A stretch of 64,000 nt of DNA from Clostridiales bacterium DTU069 (GCA_001512485.1 LFRV01000079.1:58491-122490); one strand, 5' to 3'. Positions 21,208 to 32,734 are shown, numbered from the stretch's first letter. Notes: generated by a model from the letters alone, not told the origin. Numbers and translations are program-made.

Positions 21208-22224
21208 TTGCGTAAATGTTTTATTCTTTCGATAGACGGCGGCGGGATCAGAGGCATAATTCCGTCGATCTTCCTTGCGTCCCTGAAAGATATGCTGCAA
21301 AAGAGGAATATTAACGAGCCTTTCCACCGGATATTCGATTTGATTGCCGGGACATCAACGGGCGGTCTCATTGCTCTTGTCCTTAGCGTACCTTTATATA
21401 AGAAAGATGGGAATATTTACGATCCGGACGGCGGCGTAAAACCTCAAAACCTTCCGCTTTTGTATGAAACGCTGGGCAGCGTAGTTTTCCCCGGCAGCAG
21501 GCAAAAAGCAATCAAGGTTATAAGACAGCTTTTTACAAGCAAATACAGCTCGGAACCGCTCAGGAAAGTATTGTACGATATTTTCAAAGAATGCAAGGTT
21601 AAGCAGGCTTTGACCAATTTGCTGATTACATCGTTTGATATGAAAACAATGCAGCCTGTGTTTATTAAAAAAAGACCTGCCTTTGCGGGAGGAGATGAAG
21701 ACCAGGATTTCTTTATGACGGATGCCGCGTTGTCAACGTCGGCCGTACCGACGTATTTCTCGCCGGCATATGTGAATAGCCTCGGGCAGAACGGTACGGA
21801 TTTCTGTCTTGTCGACGGCGGGATTTTCTGCATTAACCCTTCGCTCAGTGCGCTTATCGAGGCCCGCAAGATATACCGGTGCGATGAATATGTAATTCTT
21901 TCACTCGGTACGGGTATAAGAACGGAGCAGTATAAAACCGAATCCATCAAAAGATGGGGGTTTTTCAACTGGATAGCGCCGTGGCTTAACGTCCCGCTTA
22001 TAACGGCCGTCGGGGACGGGCAGAGGATCAGCACGAACCATATGCTGAAAAAGCTGCCGAAAGTGAACCTGTACAGATTTGACATTAATCTTGACAAGGG
22101 AAAAGGAGCAATGGACGACGGGAGTGATGAAAACCTGAACTACCTACGCGATAAAGCGTATGAAATGCTTTATCTGCACGATGAAGCTGCAAAAAACCTC
22201 GTGCGGGAGATAGCGCAGGCATGA
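21208..22224 (+). CDS. patatin-like phospholipase
   Basis: SIDGGGIRGIIP oxyanion motif, AGTSTGG nucleophile motif, VDGGIF. Confidence 0.9.
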   Translation: MRKCFILSIDGGGIRGIIPSIFLASLKDMLQKRNINEPFHRIFDLIAGTSTGGLIALVLSVPLYKKDGNIYDPDGGVKPQNLPLLYETLGSVVFPGSRQKAIKVIRQLFTSKYSSEPLRKVLYDIFKECKVKQALTNLLITSFDMKTMQPVFIKKRPAFAGGDEDQDFFMTDAALSTSAVPTYFSPAYVNSLGQNGTDFCLVDGGIFCINPSLSALIEARKIYRCDEYVILSLGTGIRTEQYKTESIKRWGFFNWIAPWLNVPLITAVGDGQRISTNHMLKKLPKVNLYRFDINLDKGKGAMDDGSDENLNYLRDKAYEMLYLHDEAAKNLVREIAQA

Positions 22225-22230
22225 CCGCAT

Positions 22231-23361
22231 CTATACGGTAACGCCCTTGCCTACAATTAACGGCCAGTTCGGGTCGCCGTTAAGCTGTTTCCCAAGGCTT
22301 ATGATCACATTTTTATCAAGTATGCAGTTATCAAGCGACGCGTTCTCACCCACAATCGAGCCCTGCATAATTATGCTATTTTTAACTGTCGCCCCCTTTT
22401 TAATTTTAACGCCCCTGAATATAATGCTGTTTTCGACATGGCCTTCAATTATGCAGCCATCCGCTATAATTGAGTTTTTTACAACCGCTTCCTCGTTATA
22501 CTTCGCAGGAGGTTCATCCTTTACCTTTGTAAAGATCTTACCGTTTTTTACAAACAGTTCATATCGGACGTCAGGGTTTAAAAGTTCCATGTTGGTCCGA
22601 TAATACAGTTGAATTGTCGTTAAAGGCCTCCAGTATCCTTTGAATTCGTACGCGTATAAGCGCAGTTCGACCAGCTTCTTTATTAAAATGTCCTTTACAA
22701 ATTCAAAATAGCCATGCGCGGCGCTGTCTTCAAGAAGGGAGATCAGAAGTTTTCTTTTTATAATATATATACCCATTGAAGCAAAATTGCTTTTAGGGTT
22801 TAAAGGTTTTTCCTGGAAATCAATTATGCGCTGTTCGCTGTCTCTTTCGATTATCCCGAGATGGGTAAGTTCTTCCTGGCTGAAATCGTGCATATACCGG
22901 CATGCTATTGTTATGTCCGCATCCTTGTCGACATGCTGCTCGAGCATGTCATTGTAAATCATGTTGTAGATCGCGTAACCCTGGTTAATAACGACAAATT
23001 CCTCATTACTGCGATTAAGAAAGGTAAGGTTACTGTACATAGCGTCGGCCGTTCCCCTGTACCACCCGGAACTGTATTCGGACAGATACGGCGGGAAAAT
23101 AAAAAGCCCGTCGTTCTTTCTGTCGAGATCCCATTCCTTCCCCGAACCGAGATGATCCATAAGTGAGCGGAAATTGTACTGGGTTGGTATGCCTATATTT
23201 CGAATCCCCGAATTTACCATGTTTGAAAGCGCAAAATCAATCGCCCTGTATTTCCCGCCGAAAGGCACCGCCGAGATTGAGCGTTCGAGTGACAATTCTT
23301 TCAACCTGTTGTTTTTACCTCCGGTTAGTATTATGCCCATAGTGTTATGCACCGTGCTCAT
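22231..23361 (-). CDS. glgD: glucose-1-phosphate adenylyltransferase regulatory-type subunit GlgD
   Basis: [45 protein letters not shown]; left-handed beta-helix C-terminus. Confidence 0.9.
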   Translation of the reverse strand: MSTVHNTMGIILTGGKNNRLKELSLERSISAVPFGGKYRAIDFALSNMVNSGIRNIGIPTQYNFRSLMDHLGSGKEWDLDRKNDGLFIFPPYLSEYSSGWYRGTADAMYSNLTFLNRSNEEFVVINQGYAIYNMIYNDMLEQHVDKDADITIACRYMHDFSQEELTHLGIIERDSEQRIIDFQEKPLNPKSNFASMGIYIIKRKLLISLLEDSAAHGYFEFVKDILIKKLVELRLYAYEFKGYWRPLTTIQLYYRTNMELLNPDVRYELFVKNGKIFTKVKDEPPAKYNEEAVVKNSIIADGCIIEGHVENSIIFRGVKIKKGATVKNSIIMQGSIVGENASLDNCILDKNVIISLGKQLNGDPNWPLIVGKGVTV

Positions 23362-24625
23362 CTCCTTTCATTATGAATGAACCCGATGGAATTTCGGAAG
23401 ATGTGAAATCGTCTGCGGTAACATGGTTGTCTATAGCGACATTGCAGCCTATAACCGTATTATCGGGTATATATGAGCAGGAACCGATTACTGTGATTTC
23501 AGTCTGGTAAACCTTGCTGTTATACCTGCTTTCGGCATATTCGCCCGTGCCCGTTGCGACATTTGAGCCAATCGTTGTTTTTTCGCCTACGATTGTACGG
23601 CGAATATGTGAGCATGATTTTATAACACTGTTTGACATAATAATGGAGTCTTCAATGAGAGCGTTTTTCTCAATGACGACGCCCGGGAAAATAACGGAAT
23701 TTTTAACATGCCCGTATATCATGCATCCTTCCGCAATGATTGAGCGCGTGACATGGCCGGTATCGCTTATATAATGCGCGGGTTTTACAGGATTCGGCGT
23801 ATAGATTTTCCAAAATGGGTCAAACAGGTTGAATTGAGGCACCCTTGTGACGAGATCCATGTTCGATTCCCAGTACGACTGGATAGTCCCGACATCCCGC
23901 CAATAGCCGGAAAACGGGTATGCCCATATATTCCTTTTTTCCTGCACTAGCATCGGTATAATGTTTTTACCGAAGTCGTGATCGGATTGTTCATTCTGGT
24001 GATCGGAGATAAGGAGTTCTTTAAGCACCGGCCATTTGAACAGGTACACTCCCATAGACGCGAGCGTGCTTTTCGGGTTTGCCGGTTTTTCGTCGAATTC
24101 GTATATTTTCCCGTCATCGGTGGTGCTCATTATTCCGTACCGGCTTGCTTCGTCGGGTTTGACGTTTATTACCGAAATGGTGGCATCGGCGTTGTTTTTT
24201 TTGTGATGGTCGAGCATCAGCGAGTAATTCATTTTATATACATGATCTCCGGAAAGAATAATAACATTTTCGGCGCCCTGTTCTTCAACGTAATGTATGT
24301 TTTGATATACCGCGTCGGCACTGCCGGAATACCATTCACCCTTCCGCTGTTTTGTAAATGGAGACAGTATCGTTACACCGCCGTCCATCCTGTCCAGATC
24401 CCACGGTTTTCCGATCCCTATATGATGGTTCAATTGAAGAGGACGGTACTGTGTAAGAACACCGACGGTATCGATTCCGGAGTTTATGCAATTACTCAGC
24501 GTAAAATCAATAATCCGGTATTTCCCGCCATACAAAACAGCGGGTTTAGCAAGAAGCTTCGACAGAACTCCAAGCCTGCTTCCTTCTCCTCCGGCTAAAA
24601 TAAGGGCTATAATTTCTTTCGCCAT
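23345..24625 (-). CDS. glgC: glucose-1-phosphate adenylyltransferase GlgC
   Basis: [45 protein letters not shown]; start trimmed from 24742. Confidence 0.93.
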   Translation of the reverse strand: MAKEIIALILAGGEGSRLGVLSKLLAKPAVLYGGKYRIIDFTLSNCINSGIDTVGVLTQYRPLQLNHHIGIGKPWDLDRMDGGVTILSPFTKQRKGEWYSGSADAVYQNIHYVEEQGAENVIILSGDHVYKMNYSLMLDHHKKNNADATISVINVKPDEASRYGIMSTTDDGKIYEFDEKPANPKSTLASMGVYLFKWPVLKELLISDHQNEQSDHDFGKNIIPMLVQEKRNIWAYPFSGYWRDVGTIQSYWESNMDLVTRVPQFNLFDPFWKIYTPNPVKPAHYISDTGHVTRSIIAEGCMIYGHVKNSVIFPGVVIEKNALIEDSIIMSNSVIKSCSHIRRTIVGEKTTIGSNVATGTGEYAESRYNSKVYQTEITVIGSCSYIPDNTVIGCNVAIDNHVTADDFTSSEIPSGSFIMKGDEHGA

Positions 24626-24853
24626 TTTATCTCTTGCCTTCCTTCTTTTTTTAACGCGGTGGTCAATATTAGATTCCGAATAAATATACTCCGGCAAATC
24701 CACAAGCCGCCGGTTTTTATTCAAAAACCGGCCCGGAATCATATCATTCTATGTAAACACGCAGTTGTTTACCCGCTGAATCATATTTATATTACTGCTC
24801 ATTAAATAAAATGCCCTTATTTATTAAAAAATAAAAATAAAACAAAATAATTA

Positions 24854-24883
24854 TTGATTTGACAGGGTAAAATTTGTTATAAT
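24854..24883 (+). promoter_or_regulatory. promoter for cbpA-like/clpB
   Basis: TTGATT-N18-TATAAT. Confidence 0.5.
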
Positions 24884-24891
24884 TGAATCAA

Positions 24892-24908
24892 AGTCAAAGA
24901 AAGTCAAA
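24892..24908 (+). promoter_or_regulatory. CtsR-type operator
   Basis: AGTCAAA-GAA-AGTCAAA heptad direct repeat, matching (A/G)GTCAAA-NAN-(A/G)GTCAAA, just downstream of the -10. Confidence 0.85.
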
Positions 24909-24926
24909 GTCGATGGAGGAGAATGG

Positions 24927-25829
24927 ATGCAATACAGGGACTACTATAAAATCCTTGGCGTTGATAAGAACGCGACGCAGGATGAAATAAAAAAAAGCTA
25001 CCGTAAGCTTGCGAAGAAATATCATCCCGACGCGAACCCCGGAGATAAAAAAGCAGAAGAGAAATTTAAAGAGGTTAATGAAGCTTACGAGGTTTTGGGC
25101 GATCCGGAAAAACGTAAAAAGTATGATAGGTTTGGTGTAAATTTCAGAAACGGCATGGATTTCGATCCGTCCCAGTTCGGGCATTATCAATATAGAACAA
25201 CGAACAGCGGCTTTAGTGACTTTTTTAATATGTTTTTCGGAGACGGCGGGATAGATCTTGATGAACTTTTCGGCGGTATGCGCGGGTTCCGTACGGGTTT
25301 TTCGGGCGGACAGCGCAGCTTCCGCGGCGAAGATATCGAAGCCGAGATGCATATAACGCCGGAGGAAGGAATGGCCGGAAGTGAAAAAACTTTCAGTATC
25401 CGGACAGAATCCGGAGTAAAGACGCTTACGGTAAAAATACCGAAGGGAATTCCCGAAGGCGGAAAAATCAAGCTTACCGGTCAGGGCAATCCCGGAATAG
25501 GCGGAGGGCCAAACGGCGACATGTACATTGTTGTGCGCTTTAAAGAAGGGAAATATAAGCTTGAAGGGAATGACCTTATTCAAAAGGCGAATATATACCC
25601 CTGGGTGGCCGCTCTTGGAGGAGAAATAAAGATAGCGGCTCCCGATGGGCAGATGCTTGTTAAAATACCACCGGGCATACAAACCGACCAAAAGATACGC
25701 ATTTCGGGCAAAGGATACGGGAAGCCCGGCGGCAAACGCGGTGATTTGTATTTATTGATTAAAATAATGAATCCGGGAGTATTGTCCGCCGAACAGCGGA
25801 AGCTGTATGAAATGCTGAAAAACACATAA
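24927..25829 (+). CDS. DnaJ-family co-chaperone without zinc finger (CbpA-like)
   Basis: [36 protein letters not shown]; two C-terminal substrate-binding domains, no CxxCxGxG repeats. Confidence 0.92.
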   Translation: MQYRDYYKILGVDKNATQDEIKKSYRKLAKKYHPDANPGDKKAEEKFKEVNEAYEVLGDPEKRKKYDRFGVNFRNGMDFDPSQFGHYQYRTTNSGFSDFFNMFFGDGGIDLDELFGGMRGFRTGFSGGQRSFRGEDIEAEMHITPEEGMAGSEKTFSIRTESGVKTLTVKIPKGIPEGGKIKLTGQGNPGIGGGPNGDMYIVVRFKEGKYKLEGNDLIQKANIYPWVAALGGEIKIAAPDGQMLVKIPPGIQTDQKIRISGKGYGKPGGKRGDLYLLIKIMNPGVLSAEQRKLYEMLKNT

Positions 25830-25912
25830 TAACCGCATCGGTTATTATGGCCCGTACATACCTATGCTGCTTATGGAATTATTCTGAGAGATACTTGGAA
25901 GGGGAGAGATAA

Positions 25913-28516
25913 ATGAACTTCGAAAAATTTACTGATAAAGCACAGGAGGCTGTTGTCCAGGCACAGCAGTTGGCAATAAAATATGATCACCAGCAGGTTG
26001 ACGGGGAACACCTGCACATGGCGCTTATCGATCAGGAAGATGGGTTAATACCAAAACTTGTACAGCTATGCGGCGCCGATCCCGGGCTTTTAAAAAGGGA
26101 TTTGGAACAATTACTGGACAAGCTGCCCAGGGTTTACGGCACGAATGTCAATAATGTTTACGCTACGAGGCGCTTTAACCAGATCCTGATTAAAGCCGAG
26201 GACGAGGCAAAGCGATTCAAGGATGAATATGTCAGTGTCGAGCACATTTATCTTGTAATGCTTGCAGAAAGGGACACTCCGTCGAGCCGGCTGTTTTCAG
26301 CCTATGGCATTGATCGCGAGAAATTATTGTCAGCGCTTACCAAGGTACGCGGCGGCGAAAGGGTGACAAGCAAAAACCCTGAGGAAGGGTACGAAGCGCT
26401 TCAAAAATACGGCCGTGACCTTGTTGAACTTGCAAGGAGCGGCAAACTTGATCCGGTAATAGGAAGGGATCAGGAAATACGCCGCGTTATACGCATTCTT
26501 TCACGCCGGACAAAAAACAATCCTGTGTTGATCGGCGAACCAGGTGTGGGTAAAACCGCGATAGCGGAGGGACTTGCCCAGAGAATACTGAAAGGCGACG
26601 TTCCGGAAGGCTTGAAGGACAAGACCATATTCGCGCTTGATATGGGAGCTCTTATAGCCGGAGCTAAATTCAGGGGAGAATTTGAGGAGCGTCTGAAGGC
26701 GGTGCTTAAAGAAATCGCACAGTCGGAAGGCCGTATAATACTGTTTATTGATGAGCTTCACACAATTGTCGGCGCAGGCAGAACCGACGGTGCGATGGAT
26801 GCCGGGAATATCCTTAAGCCGATGCTTGCACGCGGCGAGCTTCACTGCATAGGCGCGACAACGCTTGATGAATACCGCAAATATATAGAAAAAGATGCCG
26901 CTCTCGAAAGAAGATTCCAGCCGGTTATCGTGGATCAGCCGACGGTTGAGGATACGATATCAATTCTGAGAGGTCTTAAGGAGCGGTTTGAAATACATCA
27001 TGGCGTACGCATTACCGACAATGCGATTATTGCCTGCGCGGTTTTGTCGAACCGGTATATAACGGATCGTTTTCTCCCTGACAAGGCAATAGACCTGATG
27101 GATGAAGCAGCTTCAATGCTCCGCATGGAAATTGACAGCATGCCGTATGAACTTGATGAAATAAACCGCAGGATAATGCAGTACGAGATAGAGCTCCAGG
27201 TACTGTCCAAAGAGGAAGACAAATCGTCGAAAGAAAGAATGGAGCAGATAAGGCAGGAGATCCAGCGGCTTAAGGAAGAGGCCGAAAACATGAAAGCGCA
27301 GTGGGAGATGGAAAAGAGCTTTATCCAAAAGGAAAAAATGCTGAAAGAGGAAATAGAGCAGGTAAAACGTGATATAGAAAAAGCGGAGCGTGAATATGAC
27401 CTTGAAATACTTGCGAAATTGAAACACGGGAGGCTTCCCGAACTTGAAAAAGAGATGGAGGAATACAAAAGACGCCAGGCGAGTCTTGATACGCAACTGC
27501 TGAAAGAAGAAGTAACGGAACACGAAATAGCCGAAATTGTTTCAAAGTGGACGGGTATTCCCGTAACAAAACTCGTTGAGGAAGAGAAGGAAAAACTTCT
27601 GAACCTTGAAAACCTGCTGCATAAGCGGGTTGTAGGTCAGGATGAAGCGGTCAAAGCGGTGTCAGACGCGGTATTAAGGGCACGCGCCGGCCTGAAGGAT
27701 CTTAGAAAACCGATAGGATCGTTTATTTTCCTCGGTCCTACAGGCGTAGGAAAGACCGAACTCGCAAAAGCTTTATCCGAAGCTCTTTTTGACAGTGAAG
27801 AAAACATGATCCGGATAGATATGAGCGAGTATATGGAAAAGCATTCGGTTGCGCGCCTTATCGGAGCGCCTCCGGGGTATGTGGGGTATGAAGAAGGCGG
27901 TCATCTTACCGAGGCTGTACGTCGTAAGCCGTATTCGGTTATTCTTTTTGATGAAATAGAAAAAGCCCATCCGGATGTGTTCCATGTGCTGCTTCAGCTT
28001 CTCGATGACGGCCGTCTTACCGACAGTCAGGGAAGAACTGTAAACTTCAAAAACACCGTCATTATAATGACATCAAATATCAGCAGCGGCATTCTTCTTG
28101 AAGCTATTTCCGAAAACGGGGAAATTCCCGGGGATGTTAAGGATGCCGTTATGGAACAGTTGAAGGCTCATTTCAGACCGGAGTTTTTGAACCGTATTGA
28201 TGAAGTCGTTTTGTTCAGACCCCTGGGAAGGGACGACATGTACAAAATTATCGACTTGATACTGAATGAGCTTCGGATGAGACTGCAGGAAAGAGGGATA
28301 GGTCTTGACATAACAGAAAAGGCAAAGGATGTAATCCTGGAAAGATCCTATTCGCCCGCATACGGCGCAAGGCCGTTGAAGCGCTATATACAGAAAATTG
28401 TCGAAACCGAACTTGGCAGGAAAATCATATCCGGTGAGATCCGCGACGGAAATGCGGCAGTTATAGATGTGTCAGGCGGAGAACTGGTTTTTAACGTAAA
28501 GAACCTCCCGCTCTGA
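25913..28516 (+). CDS. clpB: ATP-dependent chaperone ClpB
   Basis: Clp N-domain; two AAA+ ([31 protein letters not shown]); coiled-coil middle domain. Confidence 0.97.
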   Translation: MNFEKFTDKAQEAVVQAQQLAIKYDHQQVDGEHLHMALIDQEDGLIPKLVQLCGADPGLLKRDLEQLLDKLPRVYGTNVNNVYATRRFNQILIKAEDEAKRFKDEYVSVEHIYLVMLAERDTPSSRLFSAYGIDREKLLSALTKVRGGERVTSKNPEEGYEALQKYGRDLVELARSGKLDPVIGRDQEIRRVIRILSRRTKNNPVLIGEPGVGKTAIAEGLAQRILKGDVPEGLKDKTIFALDMGALIAGAKFRGEFEERLKAVLKEIAQSEGRIILFIDELHTIVGAGRTDGAMDAGNILKPMLARGELHCIGATTLDEYRKYIEKDAALERRFQPVIVDQPTVEDTISILRGLKERFEIHHGVRITDNAIIACAVLSNRYITDRFLPDKAIDLMDEAASMLRMEIDSMPYELDEINRRIMQYEIELQVLSKEEDKSSKERMEQIRQEIQRLKEEAENMKAQWEMEKSFIQKEKMLKEEIEQVKRDIEKAEREYDLEILAKLKHGRLPELEKEMEEYKRRQASLDTQLLKEEVTEHEIAEIVSKWTGIPVTKLVEEEKEKLLNLENLLHKRVVGQDEAVKAVSDAVLRARAGLKDLRKPIGSFIFLGPTGVGKTELAKALSEALFDSEENMIRIDMSEYMEKHSVARLIGAPPGYVGYEEGGHLTEAVRRKPYSVILFDEIEKAHPDVFHVLLQLLDDGRLTDSQGRTVNFKNTVIIMTSNISSGILLEAISENGEIPGDVKDAVMEQLKAHFRPEFLNRIDEVVLFRPLGRDDMYKIIDLILNELRMRLQERGIGLDITEKAKDVILERSYSPAYGARPLKRYIQKIVETELGRKIISGEIRDGNAAVIDVSGGELVFNVKNLPL

Positions 28517-28535
28517 TAGCGGTTTATCATAGATC

Positions 28536-28578
28536 TGCAGCCCCTGGTTCCTTTTTATGGATAGGGGCTGCATTTTTG
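28536..28578 (+). terminator. Rho-independent terminator after clpB
   Basis: TGCAGCCCCT / AGGGGCTGCA stem followed by TTTTTG. Confidence 0.85.
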
Positions 28579-28599
28579 TAAAAAATCCGTGGTCTGGTT

Positions 28600-29772
28600 C
28601 TATCCCGATATTTCGCCGGCTTTCTTTAAAGAAACTTTTGTTAGAATCGGCCCGATTAATTCATAGACAAATGTAGCAGACAAAACAACCGCGCGGATTG
28701 GTTGAGCATACATCGGCAGTCCCCGTGAAGCAATTAGTGAAAGCCCGATAGCAACACCGGCTTGAGGTATTAATGTCAGCCCAAGATACTTTTTGACTGT
28801 ATCGGGAGCTTTCGTAATTACAGAACCATAATATGAACCAAAAACTTTTCCTACAAACCTGGTAACAATATATACAACACCAATTAAACCGACTTCAGGC
28901 AAAATTGAAATATTTAACCCGGCTCCTGAAACGACAAAAAACATGAGATATATCGGTGGTGTTACTCCATCGGCCAACGTAAAAATAGCCCTTGCGCTGT
29001 TGCTAATGTTAACAAGCACCGCTCCCATACTCATACATAACAGCAGCGGAGAAAGATTCATTACAGACGCAATTGCAGACGCAAAAAAGACAAAACCTGT
29101 GGTTATTATCAAACGGTTTGAATCCTTTTTAAAATATTTAAGAGGAAATGTGAACAAAAACCCCAGTAAAGCGCCTATTAGCAGTGAACCTACGATTTCA
29201 ATAACTGGCATAACTATAGACATGGCCGCCGGGGTTTCTCCGGGATACTGCATAGAATTCACAATTGCCATTGAAAACCCGAATAAAATAATGGCTATTG
29301 CATCATCTATTGCCACAACGCTTAAAAGTGATTCGGTAACAGGACCTCTGGCGTTATACTGCTTTATTACCATAACCGTTGCTGCCGGAGCGGTAGCCGA
29401 AGCAATAGCTCCCAAAAGAAGCGCAATTTCAAATTCAACGCCAATAATAACCAGTGATACTGTCACCAAAACCGCAGCAAGTAATGCGGCTGCAGTTGCA
29501 ATAATAATAACCATGTTTCCTACTTTCTTCAGATATGAAAGCTTGAATTCGGATCCAATTGAAAAGGCTATGAAAGCCAAAGCCATTTCAGATATAAGTT
29601 CAAGTTCTGAAACCAGGTCAGGAGATAATAATTTTAAACAGTAAGGACCCAGGATTATCCCTGCAAGAAGATATCCGGTAACATTTGGCAATTTAATAAG
29701 TTTTACAGCGCGGCCGAAAATTAACCCTGATAATAGAATCAAAGCCAGGTAAAATAAAACTGTAAATTTCAT
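28600..29772 (-). CDS. cation:proton antiporter (CPA2/Kef-type)
   Basis: LPNVTGYLLAGIILGPYCL; about 12 TM segments. Confidence 0.87.
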   Translation of the reverse strand: MKFTVLFYLALILLSGLIFGRAVKLIKLPNVTGYLLAGIILGPYCLKLLSPDLVSELELISEMALAFIAFSIGSEFKLSYLKKVGNMVIIIATAAALLAAVLVTVSLVIIGVEFEIALLLGAIASATAPAATVMVIKQYNARGPVTESLLSVVAIDDAIAIILFGFSMAIVNSMQYPGETPAAMSIVMPVIEIVGSLLIGALLGFLFTFPLKYFKKDSNRLIITTGFVFFASAIASVMNLSPLLLCMSMGAVLVNISNSARAIFTLADGVTPPIYLMFFVVSGAGLNISILPEVGLIGVVYIVTRFVGKVFGSYYGSVITKAPDTVKKYLGLTLIPQAGVAIGLSLIASRGLPMYAQPIRAVVLSATFVYELIGPILTKVSLKKAGEISG

Positions 29773-29775
29773 ATT

Positions 29776-30114
29776 TTATTTTTCAATCCCTTCTGAATAA
29801 ATAATAGGCACGGTGAACAAGACTGCCGTATCGGGTTTGGATATGTCGCCGATAACTTCATGGATAACAGCTCGGGCTGTTTCCACCTCTTTAGCATTTA
29901 AAGCGATAAAAATAGTTCTGCTTTCCTTTCGATCAGGATCTATATTTATCCAGGGCGAGCCAAAAATAGGCTGATGCTCCATATGACTTGCCAATTCCCT
30001 AATCATTCCTGTGCTATTTATTATTGTAGCACCGGTTATGCCTTTGTTTATAAACCCTTTTAAAAGGTCTTCAAGTTTCTCCACCTGATTAAGTACCAGC
30101 ACCAATAACTGCAT
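29776..30114 (-). CDS. PII-like (nitrogen regulatory PII superfamily) small protein
   Basis: MQLLVLVLNQVEKLEDLLKGFINKGITGATIINSTGM; directly upstream of the antiporter on the same strand; GGGGGTG SD. Confidence 0.65.
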   Translation of the reverse strand: MQLLVLVLNQVEKLEDLLKGFINKGITGATIINSTGMIRELASHMEHQPIFGSPWINIDPDRKESRTIFIALNAKEVETARAVIHEVIGDISKPDTAVLFTVPIIYSEGIEK

Positions 30115-30220
30115 ATACCGCACCCCCATTAAACGTAGTATGCATTATAAATAATACTACTATAAGAGCAGCAAGTCAAAAAAGTATTGATTTTACAGCT
30201 TTTTGTGTTATTATATTTAT

Positions 30221-30240
30221 ATATGAACAATTGTTCATAT
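30221..30240. promoter_or_regulatory. ArsR/SmtB-type operator
   Basis: 20-bp perfect palindrome ATATGAACAATTGTTCATAT just upstream of the arsR-family gene. Confidence 0.75.
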
Positions 30241-30263
30241 GTTATTGAAAAAGAGGTGAAATT

Positions 30264-30632
30264 ATGAATGCTAAAAATGGGAGAATTGCGAGCTGTGATT
30301 GTAATTTAATACACAAGGAAACAGTAGAATATGTTGCCGGGAAAATGCCCGCGGATGAGAATTTATATGACCTTGCGGAACTTTTCAAGGTATTTGGTGA
30401 CACAACAAGAATTAAAATACTGTGCGCACTGACGGAAGCGGAAATGTGCGTATGTGATATTGCCGCGCTGCTGAATATGTCACAGTCTTCAATATCCCAT
30501 CAATTAAGGATTTTGAAACAGGCAAGGCTTGTAAGATACAGGAGAGATGGAAAGGTAGTGTATTATTCCATTGATGACGAACACGTAAAACAGATATTTG
30601 ACCAGGGGCTTATCCATTTGAATGAGAAGTGA
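30264..30632 (+). CDS. ArsR/SmtB-family metal-sensing repressor (CzrA/CadC-like)
   Basis: VFGDTTRIKILCALTEAEMCVCDIAALLNMSQSSISHQLRILKQARLVRYRRDGKVVYYSI. Confidence 0.92.
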   Translation: MNAKNGRIASCDCNLIHKETVEYVAGKMPADENLYDLAELFKVFGDTTRIKILCALTEAEMCVCDIAALLNMSQSSISHQLRILKQARLVRYRRDGKVVYYSIDDEHVKQIFDQGLIHLNEK

Positions 30633-30748
30633 TTAAGCGGAACACTGCCGAAACAGTGTTGATCGTTCCGGCTGCTTTCGCTGATGTATCACGGTGTGTT
30701 GAGATTGATAAGCACGATTGGTTTTGGCTTACTGTTGGGGGTTTTATT

Positions 30749-32734
30749 ATGGAACAAAAATGTGATTTGGCTCTGGGAGGAACATACTGCGCAGAATGCT
30801 GCGCGGAAACGGAAAGGAAAAACAACTTAAAATTTGTCTCTGCCGCTTTTGGTGCGGCGGTGTATGTTTTAGCGCTTGCGATCCCGTTTTCTCCTGTATA
30901 TCGTTTTATGCTCTATCTGACGGCTTATATGCTTCTTGGAGTTGAGGTTTTGTACAAGGCGGGAAAAAGTGTTGTTCAGGGGAAAATATTCAATGAGAAT
31001 TTCCTTATGGGAATTGCGACACTCGGCGCTTTCGCAATCGGGGAATACGCCGAAGGCGCTGCGGTAATGCTTTTTTATCAAATCGGCGAATTTCTCCAGG
31101 AAAAGGCGGTAAACCGTTCGAGGCAATCCATAGCGGCGTTGCTCGATATAAGGCCGGAAAGCGCGAATGTAATTGAAAATGACATGATTGTAAACAAGCA
31201 CCCGGAAGAGGTTTCAGTAGGCGAACTTATTCTTGTAAAACCCGGCGAGCGGATTCCTCTGGACGGTATTGTAACAAAAGGTCGTTCAAGTATTGATACA
31301 TCCGCTTTAACCGGTGAATCGAACCCGAAAGAGGCGGAACCGGGAGCGGCGGTTTTTTCGGGAACAGTGAATTTAAACGGAGTGTTAACAATAAAGGTTA
31401 ACAAATTATACCAGGATTCCGCCGTGGCAAAAATTCTGGATCTGGTCGAAAAGGCCGGAACAAAAAAAGCACCGGCGGAAAAATTCATAACGCGGTTCGC
31501 AAAGGTTTATACACCCGTTGTATTTGCTGCGGCAGTACTTTTGGCTGTTCTGCCTCCACTTGTTGTTTTAGTATTGAATTCGGGCATTATTGTGCCGGAA
31601 AAACTAATTCTGCCTGGTATACTATCGACTGGATCGCTGGATATTAGATCACTGTTTTTCAAGTGGATTTACAGAGCCCTTGTATTTTTAGTAATTTCAT
31701 GTCCGTGTGCGCTCGTTATTTCTATTCCCCTAAGCTTTTTCGGAGGAATTGGCAGGGCTTCGAAAAACGGTGTTCTGGTTAAGGGCGGAAATTATCTGGA
31801 TGCACTAAACCATGTCGGGACAGTTGTGTTTGATAAGACCGGAACGCTGACAAACGGTGTTTTTAAAGTGGTTGAAATTGTTTCATCGGGAAAGATGCGG
31901 GAAAATGAAATTTTATATCTTGCCGCATTAGCTGAAAGCTATTCAAACCATCCCATTGCAAATTCAATCGTAAAAGCCAATGGCGGGGTACCGGCTGACG
32001 GTATACTGGAACAGTATAGAGAAATTCCGGGGAATGGTGTGGCTGCTAAAGCATCCGGTAAAGAGATATTGGTAGGAAGTGCGGATTTTATGATGAATGA
32101 GGGAATTGAACCGCAAAATCCCGAAGTTCATGGTACCGCGGTACATGTTGCAGTAGACGGGTTATACGCCGGATATCTGATTATTTCCGATACGGTAAAA
32201 AAAGATTCAAAAGAAACTATACGGCAGTTAAAAAGGATGGGGATAAAGACAGCAATGTTAACCGGAGATAAGCATCATACCGCCGATAATATAGGAAATG
32301 AATTGGGCATTGATGAGGTATATTCGGAACTGCTGCCCGATGAAAAGGTTGAAATTCTGGAAAAGATTATAAAAAAAGAAGATAAAAATAAGAAAACATT
32401 ATATGTCGGTGACGGGATCAACGACGCTCCGGTATTGGCGCGTGCCGAAGTAGGAGTGGCGATGGGTGCTCTTGGTTCGGATGCTGCGATTGAAGCTGCC
32501 GATATTGTCCTTATGACCGATGAGCCCGGGAAGCTGATTACTTCAATTGAAATTGCCGGAAAGACGGGAAAAATCGTATGGCAGAACATTATCTTTGCCT
32601 TTGCGGTTAAAATTTTGGTTCTCGTATTGGGAGCAGGCGGTATAGCTACAATGTGGGAAGCGGTATTCGCTGATGTCGGCGTTGCCCTGATAGCTGTTTT
32701 GAATTCGATAAGGCTTAATGGAAAAAGGCCATAA
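30749..32734 (+). CDS. P1B-type heavy-metal ATPase (Zn/Cd/Pb class)
   Basis: CPC motif VISCPCALVISIP; DKTGTLTNG; GDGINDAP; no complete HMA domain; start uncertain (GTG 30629 also possible). Confidence 0.9.
   Translation: MEQKCDLALGGTYCAECCAETERKNNLKFVSAAFGAAVYVLALAIPFSPVYRFMLYLTAYMLLGVEVLYKAGKSVVQGKIFNENFLMGIATLGAFAIGEYAEGAAVMLFYQIGEFLQEKAVNRSRQSIAALLDIRPESANVIENDMIVNKHPEEVSVGELILVKPGERIPLDGIVTKGRSSIDTSALTGESNPKEAEPGAAVFSGTVNLNGVLTIKVNKLYQDSAVAKILDLVEKAGTKKAPAEKFITRFAKVYTPVVFAAAVLLAVLPPLVVLVLNSGIIVPEKLILPGILSTGSLDIRSLFFKWIYRALVFLVISCPCALVISIPLSFFGGIGRASKNGVLVKGGNYLDALNHVGTVVFDKTGTLTNGVFKVVEIVSSGKMRENEILYLAALAESYSNHPIANSIVKANGGVPADGILEQYREIPGNGVAAKASGKEILVGSADFMMNEGIEPQNPEVHGTAVHVAVDGLYAGYLIISDTVKKDSKETIRQLKRMGIKTAMLTGDKHHTADNIGNELGIDEVYSELLPDEKVEILEKIIKKEDKNKKTLYVGDGINDAPVLARAEVGVAMGALGSDAAIEAADIVLMTDEPGKLITSIEIAGKTGKIVWQNIIFAFAVKILVLVLGAGGIATMWEAVFADVGVALIAVLNSIRLNGKRP

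Noticed and set aside
21208-22224. CBASS system with patatin (CapV) effector
   Set aside because: No CD-NTase, Cap2 or Cap3 neighbour; flanked by a MATE transporter and glycogen genes.
24859-24883. TTGACA with TATAAT upstream of the CbpA-like gene as a consensus promoter
   Set aside because: Spacing is only 13 nt; TTGATT-N18-TATAAT is more plausible.
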